Of a stretch of DNA of 64,000 nucleotides, positions 1 to 11,547 are shown piece after piece. A program made the translations under genes and the position numbers. The stretch covers positions 28,258-92,257 of the forward strand of contig CALPYF020000016.1 of NCBI GenBank assembly GCA_943327755.2, read 5' to 3'. The stretch comes from Deinococcus hopiensis KR-140 (GTDB taxonomy: Bacteria; Deinococcota; Deinococci; Deinococcales; Deinococcaceae). Within the stretch, counting starts at the first letter, position 1, and every line of letters begins with the position of its first letter. The notes under the pieces are model-generated. The model was not told the origin of the DNA. It worked only from the letters and a program-made list of their open reading frames with translations, and made no database searches.

Positions 1-498
1 GATGTGGTCCCCGTGCCCGTGCGTGATGAACACGACGCTGATCGTGTCGGGTTCGATCCCAGCGCGGCGCAGGTTCGCGACCAGCTGCCCGCCGGTGCCG
101 CCGCGGCCGGTGTCGATCAGGATGCGTTTGCCGCCGATCTCCAGCACGACCGGGTTGAAGTGGTTCACGGTGTTCGTGGCGGGCACAGAGTACTCGGCGA
201 GGGTCGCGGCGAACTCGGCCTGCCGGTCGGGGTTGGCGCCCCAGGTGGGCAGCAGCGCGGCCAGTGGGGCGGTGCCGTCGCTGACGGTGGTCAGGGTCAT
301 GTCGCCGATCTTCTGGCGGTAGAAGCCGCTGCCGTTCATGGCCATCGCGCCGGACGCGGCGGCGGGGGTGGCCGGTGTGGCGGGGGCGGTCTGGGCACCG
401 GCCAGGGGCGCGGCGGCCAGGGCGGCGCCGGTGGCGGTCAGGAAGCGCAGCGTGTCGCGGCGGGCGGGACGGGGGGCAGTGCGGTCGTCTTGGGGCAT
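1..498 (-). CDS. Metallo-beta-lactamase-fold hydrolase, Tat-exported (3' part outside window)
   Basis: Translated on the minus strand from the ATG at 498, the protein begins with a twin-arginine leader (RRDTLRF followed by an Ala-rich hydrophobic stretch ending near AGAQ), so export by Tat is likely. The mature part reads through a typical MBL-fold core and reaches the metal-binding motif HGHGDH at the window edge. The reading frame runs off base 1, so only about 166 residues are visible. A strong Shine-Dalgarno (GGAGGT) lies just before the start. MBL-fold enzymes are mostly metal-dependent hydrolases; the substrate cannot be told from this part. Fold certain, function open. Confidence 0.85.
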   Translation of the reverse strand, partial: MPQDDRTAPRPARRDTLRFLTATGAALAAAPLAGAQTAPATPATPAAASGAMAMNGSGFYRQKIGDMTLTTVSDGTAPLAALLPTWGANPDRQAEFAATLAEYSVPATNTVNHFNPVVLEIGGKRILIDTGRGGTGGQLVANLRRAGIEPDTISVVFITHGHGDHI

Positions 499-675
499 GC
501 GTGAACCTCCGGGGGGTGAACTGTGGAAAACGCGTCCACGTTAAACGACCCGGGCGGGCCGGAGATGTCAGCCAGCCCGCCATCTCCCCGCCGGGCCTTG
601 AGCGATCCTTCACGGCCCCCGCCGCCCTGTCGGCAGACTGCGCTACCCGTTTTCTGCCCCTGCGCCCGGACAGGA

Positions 676-709
676 GTCGGCGGGCAGGCCGAGTGCCCTG
701 CCCGCCGAC
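676..709. terminator. GC-rich hairpin after the GGDEF-EAL gene
   Basis: A perfect 13-bp inverted repeat (676-688 with 697-709, 8-base loop) lies directly downstream of the minus-strand GGDEF-EAL gene. There is no U-tract, so termination is plausible but not proven. The rest of 499-724 shows only the ribosome-binding site of the MBL gene. Confidence 0.55.
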
Positions 710-724
710 CACCCCTCCGTCCGG

Positions 725-3349
725 TCAGTGCTCGCGCAGCCAGCTGATCAGGTCCGGGCCGGACAGCGGGGGCGTGATGGCGTAGCCCTGCGCGGCGTCG
801 CAGCCCAGTTCCCGCAGGATGCCCAGCTGGTCGGCCGTCTCGACGCCCACCGCCACGACCTGCAAACCGAGGTTGTGTGCCAGGTCGATGGTGCCCTGCA
901 CGAGCGTCAGGGACTTCTCGTCGCCCGGCAGGCGGGCGGTCAGGGTGGGGTGCAGCTTGACGGTGTTCAGCGGGAAGCGGGTCAGGGCCGCGAGGCTGCT
1001 GGCGCCGTCCCCGAAGTCGTCCACGCTCAGGCGCGCGCCCAGCGAGCGCAGCTGCTCGAGCAGACCCAGCGTCTCCTGGCTGTGGTCAAGCAGGCTGCCC
1101 GCACTGACTTCGATGTCGGGGGCCCCCTCGGCGGACAGCAGCGGCAGCAGGCGGCGCAGGCCGGCCGAGCGGCGCAGTTCCTCCAGGCTGAGATTCACGC
1201 TGACCGCCCAGTTGGCGTACCGCCCGGGCAGCGCGGCGCGCACGGCCTGACGCCCCAGCACGGCCTCCTGCACGACCCACTCGCTGACGTGCGTGATCAG
1301 TTCGCTGCGGCTGGCCAGATCCAGGAAGCCGGCTGGCCCCAGCAGGCCCAGGGTGGGGTGGTTCCAGCGCAGCAGCGCCTCGGCGCTGAACGCCCGGTCG
1401 CGTCTCAGGGACAGCGCCGGCTGGTACAGCAGCGTGAACTGGTCCTTGTCCAGCGCGCCGCGCAGCGCCTCTTCCAGTTCGAAGGCGCGGGCGACCTCGT
1501 CACGCAGCGCGGGCTGGAAGACGCTGCGCTGCGCGCGGCCCTGCCGCTTGGCGTGCTGCATGGCCACCTCGGCGTTGGCCAGCACCGCGTCCCCCGGGCC
1601 GTCGGGGCGGCGCTCGGCGACGCCCAGCGCGGCGGTCAGCTGCACGTCCCGCTGACCGACCCGCAGGGGGCTGTCCAGCACGACCTCGACGCGCCCGAGC
1701 GTCTCGGCGGCCCCCAGGCCGGGCAGGAAGACCACGAACGAATCGTCCGCCAGGCGGGCCGCGAGGCCGCGCGTCTCGCTGCTCAGGTCGTTCAGGCGCG
1801 CGGCCAGCTGGATGAGCAGCCGGTCGCAGGCCGTGCGGCTCAGCGCGGCGTTCAGTTCGGAGAACCCGTCGATGTCCAGGCACACGGCGGCGCCCGGGGC
1901 GTCCTGGCGGGTCAGGGCCTCGCGGATGCCGGTGCGGTTCATCAGGCCGGTCAGGGCGTCGTGGCGGGCGTCGTGGCGGATCTTGGCCTGCGCGCGGCGC
2001 AAGGCGGTCAGGTCCCGCAGGGTCAGCAGGACGCTGCCGCGCGCGCCGCCCGCCTCGCCCCCCACACCCGTGGCGCGCAGTTCCATCTGCCGCACCGTGC
2101 CGTCCGGGAGGGCCAGCAGCACCTCGCGCCGCAGCGGCAGGCTGATCTCCTTCCAGTCCGGCAGGGCCAGCGGTTCGCCCTCGGGCGTGAAGATCTTGAC
2201 GCCCAGTTCGGTCAGGACCCGCGTGACGGCCAGCCCCACCAGCCGCGCCGCCTCGACGCCCAGCAGGGTCGAGGCGCGCTCGCTGACGAGCTGGGCGCGC
2301 CCAGCGTGATCCACGAGGATCGTGGCGTCCTCCGACAGGGCCAGCACCTGATTCATGACGCCCAGCGGCGCGTGGCCCTCGCGGGTCCCGGCCTCGCCCT
2401 CGGCCACCAGCAGGCCCGGCTCGGAGGTGCGGCGCACCCGCAGGGTGAGGCTGCCGCCCCCGGCGAGTTCCACGTCCGCGCGGGCCGCTCCGCCGGTCGC
2501 GGCGAGCCGCACGAGGTCACGTACCGCGTCAGACGGGACATTCGCGAAGCACGCCCAGGACCACAGGGGCGCGCCCGTCACGGTGGGCGCCCCGGCAGGC
2601 ATGAGGCTCAGGAAGCCCTGGCTGGCCTGCAACACGGCGCCCGAATCGGCGATGAGCGCGGCGGGCGTGTCGGTGTCCAGCAGTGCCGAGACGCGCGCGG
2701 CGCGTTCGTACTCGCCGGTCACGTCCTGCAGGGTGAGCATCACCCCGGCCGACGACGCCCCGAAGTAGGGCCGGGCCTCGCCGCGCACCCACAGGGTCTG
2801 CTCCCCCTGCCGGACCTGCTCGTCCGGCAGGCGCACCGAGCGGCCCGCGCCCGCCTGCGTCAGGGCGTGCACCAGGGCGGGCCGGTCATGGAAGACCTCC
2901 TGCACGGCCCGGCCGGTCACGTCGGGTTCGGCCAGGCTGAACAGTTCCAGGAAGGGGCGGCTGACCTTGCGGAACACCAGCTCGCCGGTCAGCCACGCGG
3001 TCGCGACGGGCAGCTGGGTGATCAGCACCTCGGTCTCGCGGTGGACGCCCTCGGTGCGGGCGGCGGCAAGCAGCATGGTCAGCACCTGCACCGCCGCCTG
3101 CGGGGCGGGGCCGTCGTCCTGCCACAGCAGACCCAGCAGCGCGCCGTCGCGCGTGAGCCAGGTCATCTCGCCCCGCTCGAACCACTCGTCGGGCGGCACG
3201 AGATCCACCCCGGCCCGCTCGGGGGGGGTGTCGGCGCGGACGCGCAGCACCTCGTCGCCCAGCGAGGCGAGGAGGGTGGCGTGGGGCGTGTGGACGCGCA
3301 TCAGGTCACTCAGGGCGGCCTGAACGGCAGAGAAGGCGGCGGGAGTCAC
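725..3349 (-). CDS. PAS-GGDEF-EAL protein with both catalytic domains degenerate
   Basis: About 874 residues from a GTG at 3349; GAGGT sits 8 bases upstream, which favours it over the ATG at 3448. Order: an N-terminal region of about 95 residues, three PAS-like segments (about 100-220, 225-320, 330-450), GGDEF (about 455-610) and EAL (about 615-870). The GGDEF signature is ADDSF, so cyclase activity is unlikely, and no RxxD inhibitory site is seen. EAL keeps the EAL triplet, NLS, DDFG and the later Lys and Gln, but the metal-binding Glu of the usual TE pair is Ala (IEVSAGS) and the first Glu of EGVE is Val (AVGVE). It therefore looks like a c-di-GMP sensor or a regulatory scaffold rather than an enzyme. 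No membrane segment is seen. The gene is transcribed divergently from the S4-domain gene. Confidence 0.9.
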   Translation of the reverse strand: MTPAAFSAVQAALSDLMRVHTPHATLLASLGDEVLRVRADTPPERAGVDLVPPDEWFERGEMTWLTRDGALLGLLWQDDGPAPQAAVQVLTMLLAAARTEGVHRETEVLITQLPVATAWLTGELVFRKVSRPFLELFSLAEPDVTGRAVQEVFHDRPALVHALTQAGAGRSVRLPDEQVRQGEQTLWVRGEARPYFGASSAGVMLTLQDVTGEYERAARVSALLDTDTPAALIADSGAVLQASQGFLSLMPAGAPTVTGAPLWSWACFANVPSDAVRDLVRLAATGGAARADVELAGGGSLTLRVRRTSEPGLLVAEGEAGTREGHAPLGVMNQVLALSEDATILVDHAGRAQLVSERASTLLGVEAARLVGLAVTRVLTELGVKIFTPEGEPLALPDWKEISLPLRREVLLALPDGTVRQMELRATGVGGEAGGARGSVLLTLRDLTALRRAQAKIRHDARHDALTGLMNRTGIREALTRQDAPGAAVCLDIDGFSELNAALSRTACDRLLIQLAARLNDLSSETRGLAARLADDSFVVFLPGLGAAETLGRVEVVLDSPLRVGQRDVQLTAALGVAERRPDGPGDAVLANAEVAMQHAKRQGRAQRSVFQPALRDEVARAFELEEALRGALDKDQFTLLYQPALSLRRDRAFSAEALLRWNHPTLGLLGPAGFLDLASRSELITHVSEWVVQEAVLGRQAVRAALPGRYANWAVSVNLSLEELRRSAGLRRLLPLLSAEGAPDIEVSAGSLLDHSQETLGLLEQLRSLGARLSVDDFGDGASSLAALTRFPLNTVKLHPTLTARLPGDEKSLTLVQGTIDLAHNLGLQVVAVGVETADQLGILRELGCDAAQGYAITPPLSGPDLISWLREH

Positions 3350-3525
3350 AATGGCATACCTCGAACCAGCGGGGGAAGGGCGGGGGGCGTCAGCCAGCGC
3401 ATACGCCGGAATCCTGACATCCGGACTCTTACGCTCATCATTCATCATTTGTGATGCGGGCGAGGTTCATCCTGACCACCCCCCCCGCCTGCCCCCCCCG
3501 GCCGGTCGCGGGTGGGCGCGGGACT

Positions 3526-3531
3526 TATCCT
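3526..3531 (+). promoter_or_regulatory. -10 box (TATCCT), leaderless start of the S4 gene
   Basis: TATCCT lies 6 bases before the ATG at 3538. With normal -10 to +1 spacing, transcription would begin at or next to the start codon. No Shine-Dalgarno is seen. Confidence 0.5.
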
Positions 3532-3537
3532 GTGGGC

Positions 3538-4236
<699 letters not shown>

Positions 4237-4306
4237 GCCGGAATCCGTTCCTTCCCGCATCCGCCCGGGTTGAAAGGCAGACCTCACCCCTTCCACCGGA
4301 ACTCGC

Positions 4307-5314
4307 ATGATCGACCTGCTGTCCCGCAACCCCAGCCTAGACCCGGAGGCCCTGACGGCCGAACTGGCCCCCACGCCCCGCTACCAGGGCGTGCGGTTCG
4401 CCACGTACCACCCGAACGCGGCCTACCCCAGCCAGGAGGAGGCCCGCGTGGCCACGCAGGCGTTCCTGAAGGGCGCGCAGGTGCGGCCCGGGGGCTTCCG
4501 CCTGTTCCGCCGCGCCAAGCCCGAGGGCCGCGGCCTGTACCTTGACGGGGGGTTCGGGGTGGGCAAGACGCACCTGCTGGCCAGCGCGTGGCACGAGGCG
4601 CCGGGCCGCGCGGCCCTGATGAGCTTCCAGGACCTGATGTACATCATCGGGGCGCTGGGCATGACCCGCGCCGTGGACGCCTTCCGCGGGCACGACCTGC
4701 TCCTGATCGACGAGTTCGAACTGGACGACCCGGGCAACACGCACATGGCGAACACGTTCCTGGGGCAGCTGATGCCCGGCGGGACGAGCGTGATCGCCAC
4801 GAGCAACACCGAACCCGGCGCGCTTGGTCAGGGGCGCTTCAACGCCAGTGACTTCCAGCGGCAGATCCAGGCGATCGCCAGCCGCTTCGAGACGCACCGC
4901 ATCGACGGGCCGGACTACCGTCAGCGCGGCGTGCGGCCCGAGGACGTCCTGACGCCCACCGAGTTCACCGCGTGGGAGGCCCGGCAGCAGGGCGCGACGC
5001 TGGCCCGCCTGAACCACCGTGACCTGAGCCGTCACCTGCTGCAGGTGCACCCCAGCCGCTTCAGCCGCCTGCTGCAGGGCGTCAGCGCCGTCGCGGTCAC
5101 GGACCTAACACCCATGCCCGACCAGAACGTCGCGCTGCGCTTCGTGCATTTCATCGACAAGCTGTACGACCTGGGCCTGCACGCCGCGTTCACCGGCACG
5201 AACCTGTCCGGGCTGTTCAGCGACACGTACCGGCACGGCGCGTACGCCAAGAAGTACAGCCGCTGCCTGTCACGCCTGTCCGAACTGTTGAAAGAGGCCC
5301 GGCAGGAGCTGTAG
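4307..5314 (+). CDS. zapE: AFG1/ZapE-family ATPase
   Basis: 335 residues. Walker A GGFGVGKTH is at 81-89, Walker B LLLIDEFELDD near 137-147, and a sensor-like ATSNTEP near 165. The C-terminal part (RFVHFIDKLYD followed by a YSRCLSRLSEL-like helix) follows the arrangement of ZapE/AFG1 proteins. In proteobacteria ZapE is an ATPase that associates with the FtsZ ring, and mitochondrial AFG1 helps protein quality control; the role outside proteobacteria is poorly known. The gene stands alone between the S4 gene and a hairpin terminator. Confidence 0.85.
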   Translation: MIDLLSRNPSLDPEALTAELAPTPRYQGVRFATYHPNAAYPSQEEARVATQAFLKGAQVRPGGFRLFRRAKPEGRGLYLDGGFGVGKTHLLASAWHEAPGRAALMSFQDLMYIIGALGMTRAVDAFRGHDLLLIDEFELDDPGNTHMANTFLGQLMPGGTSVIATSNTEPGALGQGRFNASDFQRQIQAIASRFETHRIDGPDYRQRGVRPEDVLTPTEFTAWEARQQGATLARLNHRDLSRHLLQVHPSRFSRLLQGVSAVAVTDLTPMPDQNVALRFVHFIDKLYDLGLHAAFTGTNLSGLFSDTYRHGAYAKKYSRCLSRLSELLKEARQEL

Positions 5315-5322
5315 GGGGCGGT

Positions 5323-5353
5323 CAGCCGGGCGCCTGCCGACCTCGCCCGGCTG
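5323..5353. terminator. Hairpin terminator after zapE
   Basis: Perfect 10-bp stem (5323-5332 with 5344-5353, 11-base loop) nine bases after the zapE stop codon, followed only by TTCCC. A weak intrinsic terminator is likely. Confidence 0.5.
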
Positions 5354-5377
5354 TTCCCGCCACGGTCACGCGCGCAC

Positions 5378-5391
5378 CTAACGCCCGTTTG
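5378..5391. promoter_or_regulatory. Palindromic TetR-type operator CTAACGCCCGTTTG
   Basis: The 14-mer lies just upstream of the -10 box of the carboxylase gene, where a bound repressor would block RNA polymerase. The same pattern (CTAACG-two bases-CGTTTG) occurs once more in the window, at 23362-23375 in front of a TetR-family gene. From memory it fits the consensus published for Thermus thermophilus PaaR, CNAACGNNCGTTNG. Confidence 0.7.
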
Positions 5392-5393
5392 GG

Positions 5394-5399
5394 TAGCAT
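5394..5399 (+). promoter_or_regulatory. -10 box (TAGCAT), leaderless start of carboxylase gene
   Basis: TAGCAT ends 6 bases before the ATG at 5406 and starts 3 bases after the palindromic operator, so operator and promoter overlap functionally. Confidence 0.55.
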
Positions 5400-5405
5400 G
5401 CGCGC

Positions 5406-6968
<1,563 letters not shown>

Positions 6969-6974
6969 GGGGGC

Positions 6975-7046
6975 AGTGGGGAGTGGGAAGTAGGGAGTGG
7001 ATGAGACGCTGACCTCCGGTCCACTCACCACTTCCCACTTCCTACT
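6975..7046. repeat. Intergenic inverted repeat, GTGGGGAGTGG family (R1)
   Basis: Two 26-base arms (6975-7000 and 7021-7046) are reverse complements with about four mismatches, giving a long hairpin around a 20-base loop that contains GCTGACCTCCG. That loop core recurs in the copy at 35548-35610. It lies between the carboxylase gene and msrB. Confidence 0.75.
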
Positions 7047-7077
7047 TTCCATTACCGTCCCGGCGGCCCCGCGCGCC

Positions 7078-7083
7078 TAGACT
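7078..7083 (+). promoter_or_regulatory. -10 box (TAGACT) of msrB
   Basis: TAGACT lies 6 bases before the ATG at 7090 and no Shine-Dalgarno is present, which suggests a leaderless mRNA. Confidence 0.5.
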
Positions 7084-7089
7084 GCCCTC

Positions 7090-7542
7090 ATGACTGACAA
7101 GCCGTTCGTGAAGCCGTCGGATGCGGAGCTGCGAGAGCGGCTGACGCCCATGCAGTACAGCGTGACCCAGCACGAGGGGACCGAGCGGGCCTTCACCGGG
7201 GAGTACTGGGACCACACGGAGGAGGGCATCTACGTGGACGTCGTGAGCGGCGAGCCGCTGTTTTCCAGCCTGGACAAGTACGACGCGGGGTGCGGCTGGC
7301 CCAGTTTCACGCGCCCGATTCCCAGCGTGGCCTTGACGGAGAACACGGATTACAAGATCGGGTACGCGCGGACCGAGGTCCGGTCGGCGGGGGCGGATTC
7401 GCACCTGGGGCACGTGTTCCCGGACGGCCCGCGTGAGCATGGGGGGCTGCGGTACTGCATCAACTCGGCGGCGTTGCGGTTCGTGCCGGTGTCGGAACTG
7501 GACGCGCAGGGGTACGGGGAGTTCCGGGCGCTGTTCGGGTGA
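7090..7542 (+). CDS. msrB: Peptide-methionine (R)-S-oxide reductase MsrB
   Basis: 150 residues, usual length for a single-domain MsrB, which reduces methionine-R-sulfoxide in proteins with thioredoxin as electron donor. Landmarks are GEPLFSSLDKYDAGCGWPSF, HLGHVFPDGP and RYCINSAALRF, where the Cys in RYCIN is the catalytic one. The CxxC pairs that bind structural zinc in many MsrBs are absent: the usual CxxCG before GEPLF reads VDVVSG. This is therefore a zinc-free form. It stands alone with its own promoter; an oxidative-stress role fits the organism. Confidence 0.95.
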   Translation: MTDKPFVKPSDAELRERLTPMQYSVTQHEGTERAFTGEYWDHTEEGIYVDVVSGEPLFSSLDKYDAGCGWPSFTRPIPSVALTENTDYKIGYARTEVRSAGADSHLGHVFPDGPREHGGLRYCINSAALRFVPVSELDAQGYGEFRALFG

Positions 7543-7554
7543 ACGGCAAGGATT

Positions 7555-7584
7555 GAGGGGGAGGCCAGTCGCAGCCTCCCCCTC
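7555..7584. terminator. Bidirectional hairpin between msrB and the CAP lipoprotein gene
   Basis: Perfect 11-bp stem (7555-7565 with 7574-7584, 8-base loop) between two convergent genes. Confidence 0.65.
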
Positions 7585-7598
7585 CCCTGTGCTGATCG

Positions 7599-8423
7599 TC
7601 AGCGGGCGCCGAAGTCCTGCACCCAGTAGTGCTTGTAGGTGCTGGTGCCCGCATACGCGTACCCGACGCCGAGTTCCTTGAAGGCGGGGTTCATGATGTT
7701 CCGGCAGTGCCCTTCACTCTTCAGCCAGCCGTCCACGACGGCCTGGGGGGTGGTCTGCCCGGCGGCGATGTTCTCGCCGATAGTGCGGTAGGGGGTGTAC
7801 CCGGCGTTCGTGATGCGCTGCGCGAAGGTCCGGCCGTCCAGGCTGGTGTGGCTGAAGTAGTTCTGGGCGGCCATGTCGGTCGCGTGACCCTGCGCGGCCT
7901 GCGCCAGTTGCGCGTTCCAGGTGAGCGGGGCGGCGGCGGCGTAGCTGGTGGCGCCGCAGGTGCGGGGCACGGCGCGCGCGGCGTTCGTGAGGTCCAGGAC
8001 CTGCTGCGCGAACGCGCTGGGCGTGGTCGGTGCGGGGGCCGGGGCGGGCGCGGGGGCGCTGGCGGCGGTGACGGTTACGGGGAAGTCGATGAACGACGCG
8101 GCGTTCGTGGCGAGCGCGGCGCGGATGGTGGCGCTGCCCGCCGAGACGGCCGTGACGAGGCCGGTCTGGGTGACGGTGGCGACGGTGGCGTTGCTGGTGG
8201 TCCATTTCAGCTGGCCGGGCTGGGCGGGTTGGCCGTTCACGGTGACGTTCAGTTGCAGGGTCTGCCCGGCGGTCAGGGCGACGGGGCTGGCGACGGCCTG
8301 CGCGGCGAGGGTCAGGGGTTGCTGGGGGGCGGGGGGGCCCGCCGGGGTGCTGGTACTGCCGCAGGCGGCGAGGGTGAGGGCGAGCAGCGCGGCGGCGCCG
8401 CCTCGCAGAAATGCGGTGGGCAT
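7599..8423 (-). CDS. Lipoprotein with Ig-like and CAP/SCP domain
   Basis: 274 residues. The N-terminus is a lipoprotein signal (LALTLAACGS, Cys at about 21). Residues about 40-125 form a BIG2-type Ig-like fold with the recognisable WTTSNATVATVTQTGLVTA. An Ala-Pro repeat linker (APAPAPAPAP) follows, then a CAP domain (about 140-274) with LDLTNAARA, HATDMAAQNYFSHTSLDG, GENIAAGQ and the end KHYWVQDFGAR. Bacterial CAP proteins are secreted and mostly of unknown activity; none is tied to a clear substrate here. The upstream region 8424-8593 is AT-richer and contains TCTAAT six bases before the start, probably the -10 box of a leaderless message. Confidence 0.9.
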   Translation of the reverse strand: MPTAFLRGGAAALLALTLAACGSTSTPAGPPAPQQPLTLAAQAVASPVALTAGQTLQLNVTVNGQPAQPGQLKWTTSNATVATVTQTGLVTAVSAGSATIRAALATNAASFIDFPVTVTAASAPAPAPAPAPTTPSAFAQQVLDLTNAARAVPRTCGATSYAAAAPLTWNAQLAQAAQGHATDMAAQNYFSHTSLDGRTFAQRITNAGYTPYRTIGENIAAGQTTPQAVVDGWLKSEGHCRNIMNPAFKELGVGYAYAGTSTYKHYWVQDFGAR

Positions 8424-8593
8424 GTGGTCATTAGAACTGGTTCAAGACCGCATAAACATGAGACATTCTGACTCATTTCTCACGGACAGCCGCAGTCGCG
8501 GCAGGAGAAAGAAAAACGCGTATTTGCCAAAAATTCCACACCGTGCATCTCTCACTGTTTGCAAATGACCGGTCGCGCATGAGGGCGAAAATC

Positions 8594-9256
8594 TCACAGC
8601 GTCAACACGGAGTAGTGAACTACCTCACCCGGAGACGCCGTGGCGTCCTCATCTACCTGGGACACCCACAGCGGTCCACCCAGGTCCGCCGCCGCACCCA
8701 GCAGCGCCTCTTCCACCGCCGCGTCCCGCGCGCCCCACAGGTGCGCCGCCCCACCCGCCGCCCGGGAGTGCCACAGCAGCGCGCCCACCACCTCGCCGTC
8801 CCGGTACGCACTCAGGGGAACAAAGTCCCGGTCGCCCTCCAACCGCGCCGCGAGCTGCCGCGCCAGCCCCTCGCCCCAGCCGGGCGTGCCGTGCGCGTGC
8901 GTCAGGGCCTCCGCCCACGGGCGCAGGTGCATGCGCGACACCTGCTCGACCACCACGCCCTCCCCTGCCCACGGCGCGGGGTCGGCGTGACCCACACGCA
9001 CGCGGGCCACCTCCCGCCCCCGCAGGCCCACCAGCGGCCCGGCGGTCGCCACCAGCGGCGGCACGCCCTGCCCCTCGTGCCAGTCGAGCACCGCCGCCAG
9101 ATCGACCCCGCGCACATCCGCCGGGAGGAACGTCGCGTTCAGCGCCAGCACGTTCACGCCCGGCGTGAGCAGCGTCACCGCGCCCCCCTGCTCGCGCTGC
9201 ACGGCGGACAGCGGCGCGTGGAACTCCAGCAGGTCAGTCAGGACACGGGGCAGCAT
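8594..9256 (-). CDS. Hypothetical protein, possible GNAT-like fold
   Basis: 220 residues, not recognised with certainty. The C-terminal half (about 125-220), with FVPLSAYRDGEVVGALLWHS followed by an Ala-rich helix, resembles the central strand-helix part of GCN5-type acetyltransferases, but no clear acetyl-CoA loop (Q/RxxGxG/A) is seen. No signal peptide or membrane segment. A -10 box (AGCCTA on the plus strand, 9263-9268) lies six bases from the start. It is separated from the next gene on the same strand by 153 bases. Confidence 0.65.
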   Translation of the reverse strand: MLPRVLTDLLEFHAPLSAVQREQGGAVTLLTPGVNVLALNATFLPADVRGVDLAAVLDWHEGQGVPPLVATAGPLVGLRGREVARVRVGHADPAPWAGEGVVVEQVSRMHLRPWAEALTHAHGTPGWGEGLARQLAARLEGDRDFVPLSAYRDGEVVGALLWHSRAAGGAAHLWGARDAAVEEALLGAAADLGGPLWVSQVDEDATASPGEVVHYSVLTL

Positions 9257-9262
9257 GCGGCC

Positions 9263-9268
9263 AGCCTA
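9263..9268 (-). promoter_or_regulatory. -10 box (TAGGCT), leaderless start
   Basis: TAGGCT on the minus strand, six bases before the ATG at 9256. Confidence 0.45.
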
Positions 9269-9366
9269 CCGCCCCACATCAGCCCCGAGCCGCAGCGCCA
9301 GCCGGACCCGACCCGGTGAGCACTACCGCGTCCGCAGCAGGCCGGATCAACCCTCAGGGGCGCCCC

Positions 9367-9385
9367 GGGGCGTTCGCCACGCCCC
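9367..9385. terminator. Short hairpin after the ferredoxin gene
   Basis: 7-bp perfect stem (9367-9373 with 9379-9385, 5-base loop) downstream of the minus-strand ferredoxin gene. Confidence 0.4.
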
Positions 9386-9409
9386 TAGGCGCTGCCGTAT
9401 CTCCTGGCA

Positions 9410-9805
9410 TCAGCCCTCGGTGGACGCGCCGGGGCGGGTCGTCCAGACGGGCTCGGGCTCGATCTGCTCGGCCGGGGCCTTGCCGGGCTCCAGACCGCTG
9501 CTGCTCGCCGTCTGGAGCGGCGTGACGCTCATGCCGGGCGCGCACTCGATCTGACAGGACAGCCGCGCCTGCCCCAGCAGCCCCTTCTCGGTCAGCTTGT
9601 CGAACTCGGCAGCGGTCATGGCGTCGGGTTCGCCCTCCTCGAAACTCACGCGGCAGGTCGTGCAGCGCGCCACGCCCCCGCAGCGGTGCAGGACGTCTAC
9701 GCCACCACGCTCCAGCGCCAGCACCAGCCGCTCGCCCTCCTGCGCCTGAATCTCCCCGAAGCCCTGCACCTGCACCGTCAGCTGTTGCGTCATGTGGCCC
9801 AGCAT
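9410..9805 (-). CDS. 2Fe-2S ferredoxin
   Basis: 131 residues from the ATG at 9805 (AGGGGG upstream); the internal ATG at 9793 (MTQQLTVQVQG) is an alternative. The plant/bacterial-type 2Fe-2S signature is clear: C-GGVAR-CTT-C with the fourth Cys in RLSCQIECAPG. The remaining C-terminal 25 residues are Pro/Glu-rich and probably disordered. It would carry single electrons for an unidentified reductase. It lies 22 bases downstream of the adenine deaminase gene on the same strand, so the two may be co-transcribed. Confidence 0.88.
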   Translation of the reverse strand: MLGHMTQQLTVQVQGFGEIQAQEGERLVLALERGGVDVLHRCGGVARCTTCRVSFEEGEPDAMTAAEFDKLTEKGLLGQARLSCQIECAPGMSVTPLQTASSSGLEPGKAPAEQIEPEPVWTTRPGASTEG

Positions 9806-9827
9806 GCCACGTTCCCCCTGTGGGCGC

Positions 9828-11498
<1,671 letters not shown>

Positions 11499-11503
11499 GA
11501 CGC

Positions 11504-11509
11504 AGTGTA
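11504..11509 (-). promoter_or_regulatory. -10 box (TACACT) of ade
   Basis: TACACT on the minus strand, five bases before the ade start codon; no Shine-Dalgarno. Confidence 0.45.
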
Positions 11510-11547
11510 GAGAAGTGCCCGCACCACGCCAACCCCGGCCCCGGAGC

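Noticed and set aside
3350..3448. N-terminal extension of the GGDEF-EAL protein from ATG 3448
   Set aside because: No Shine-Dalgarno at 3448, whereas GAGGT lies 8 bases before the GTG at 3349.
728..3454. Plus-strand frame of 908 codons opposite the GGDEF-EAL gene
   Set aside because: Translation is a low-complexity Gln/Gly/Ala/Arg string without domains; it is the open antisense shadow usual in very GC-rich genes.
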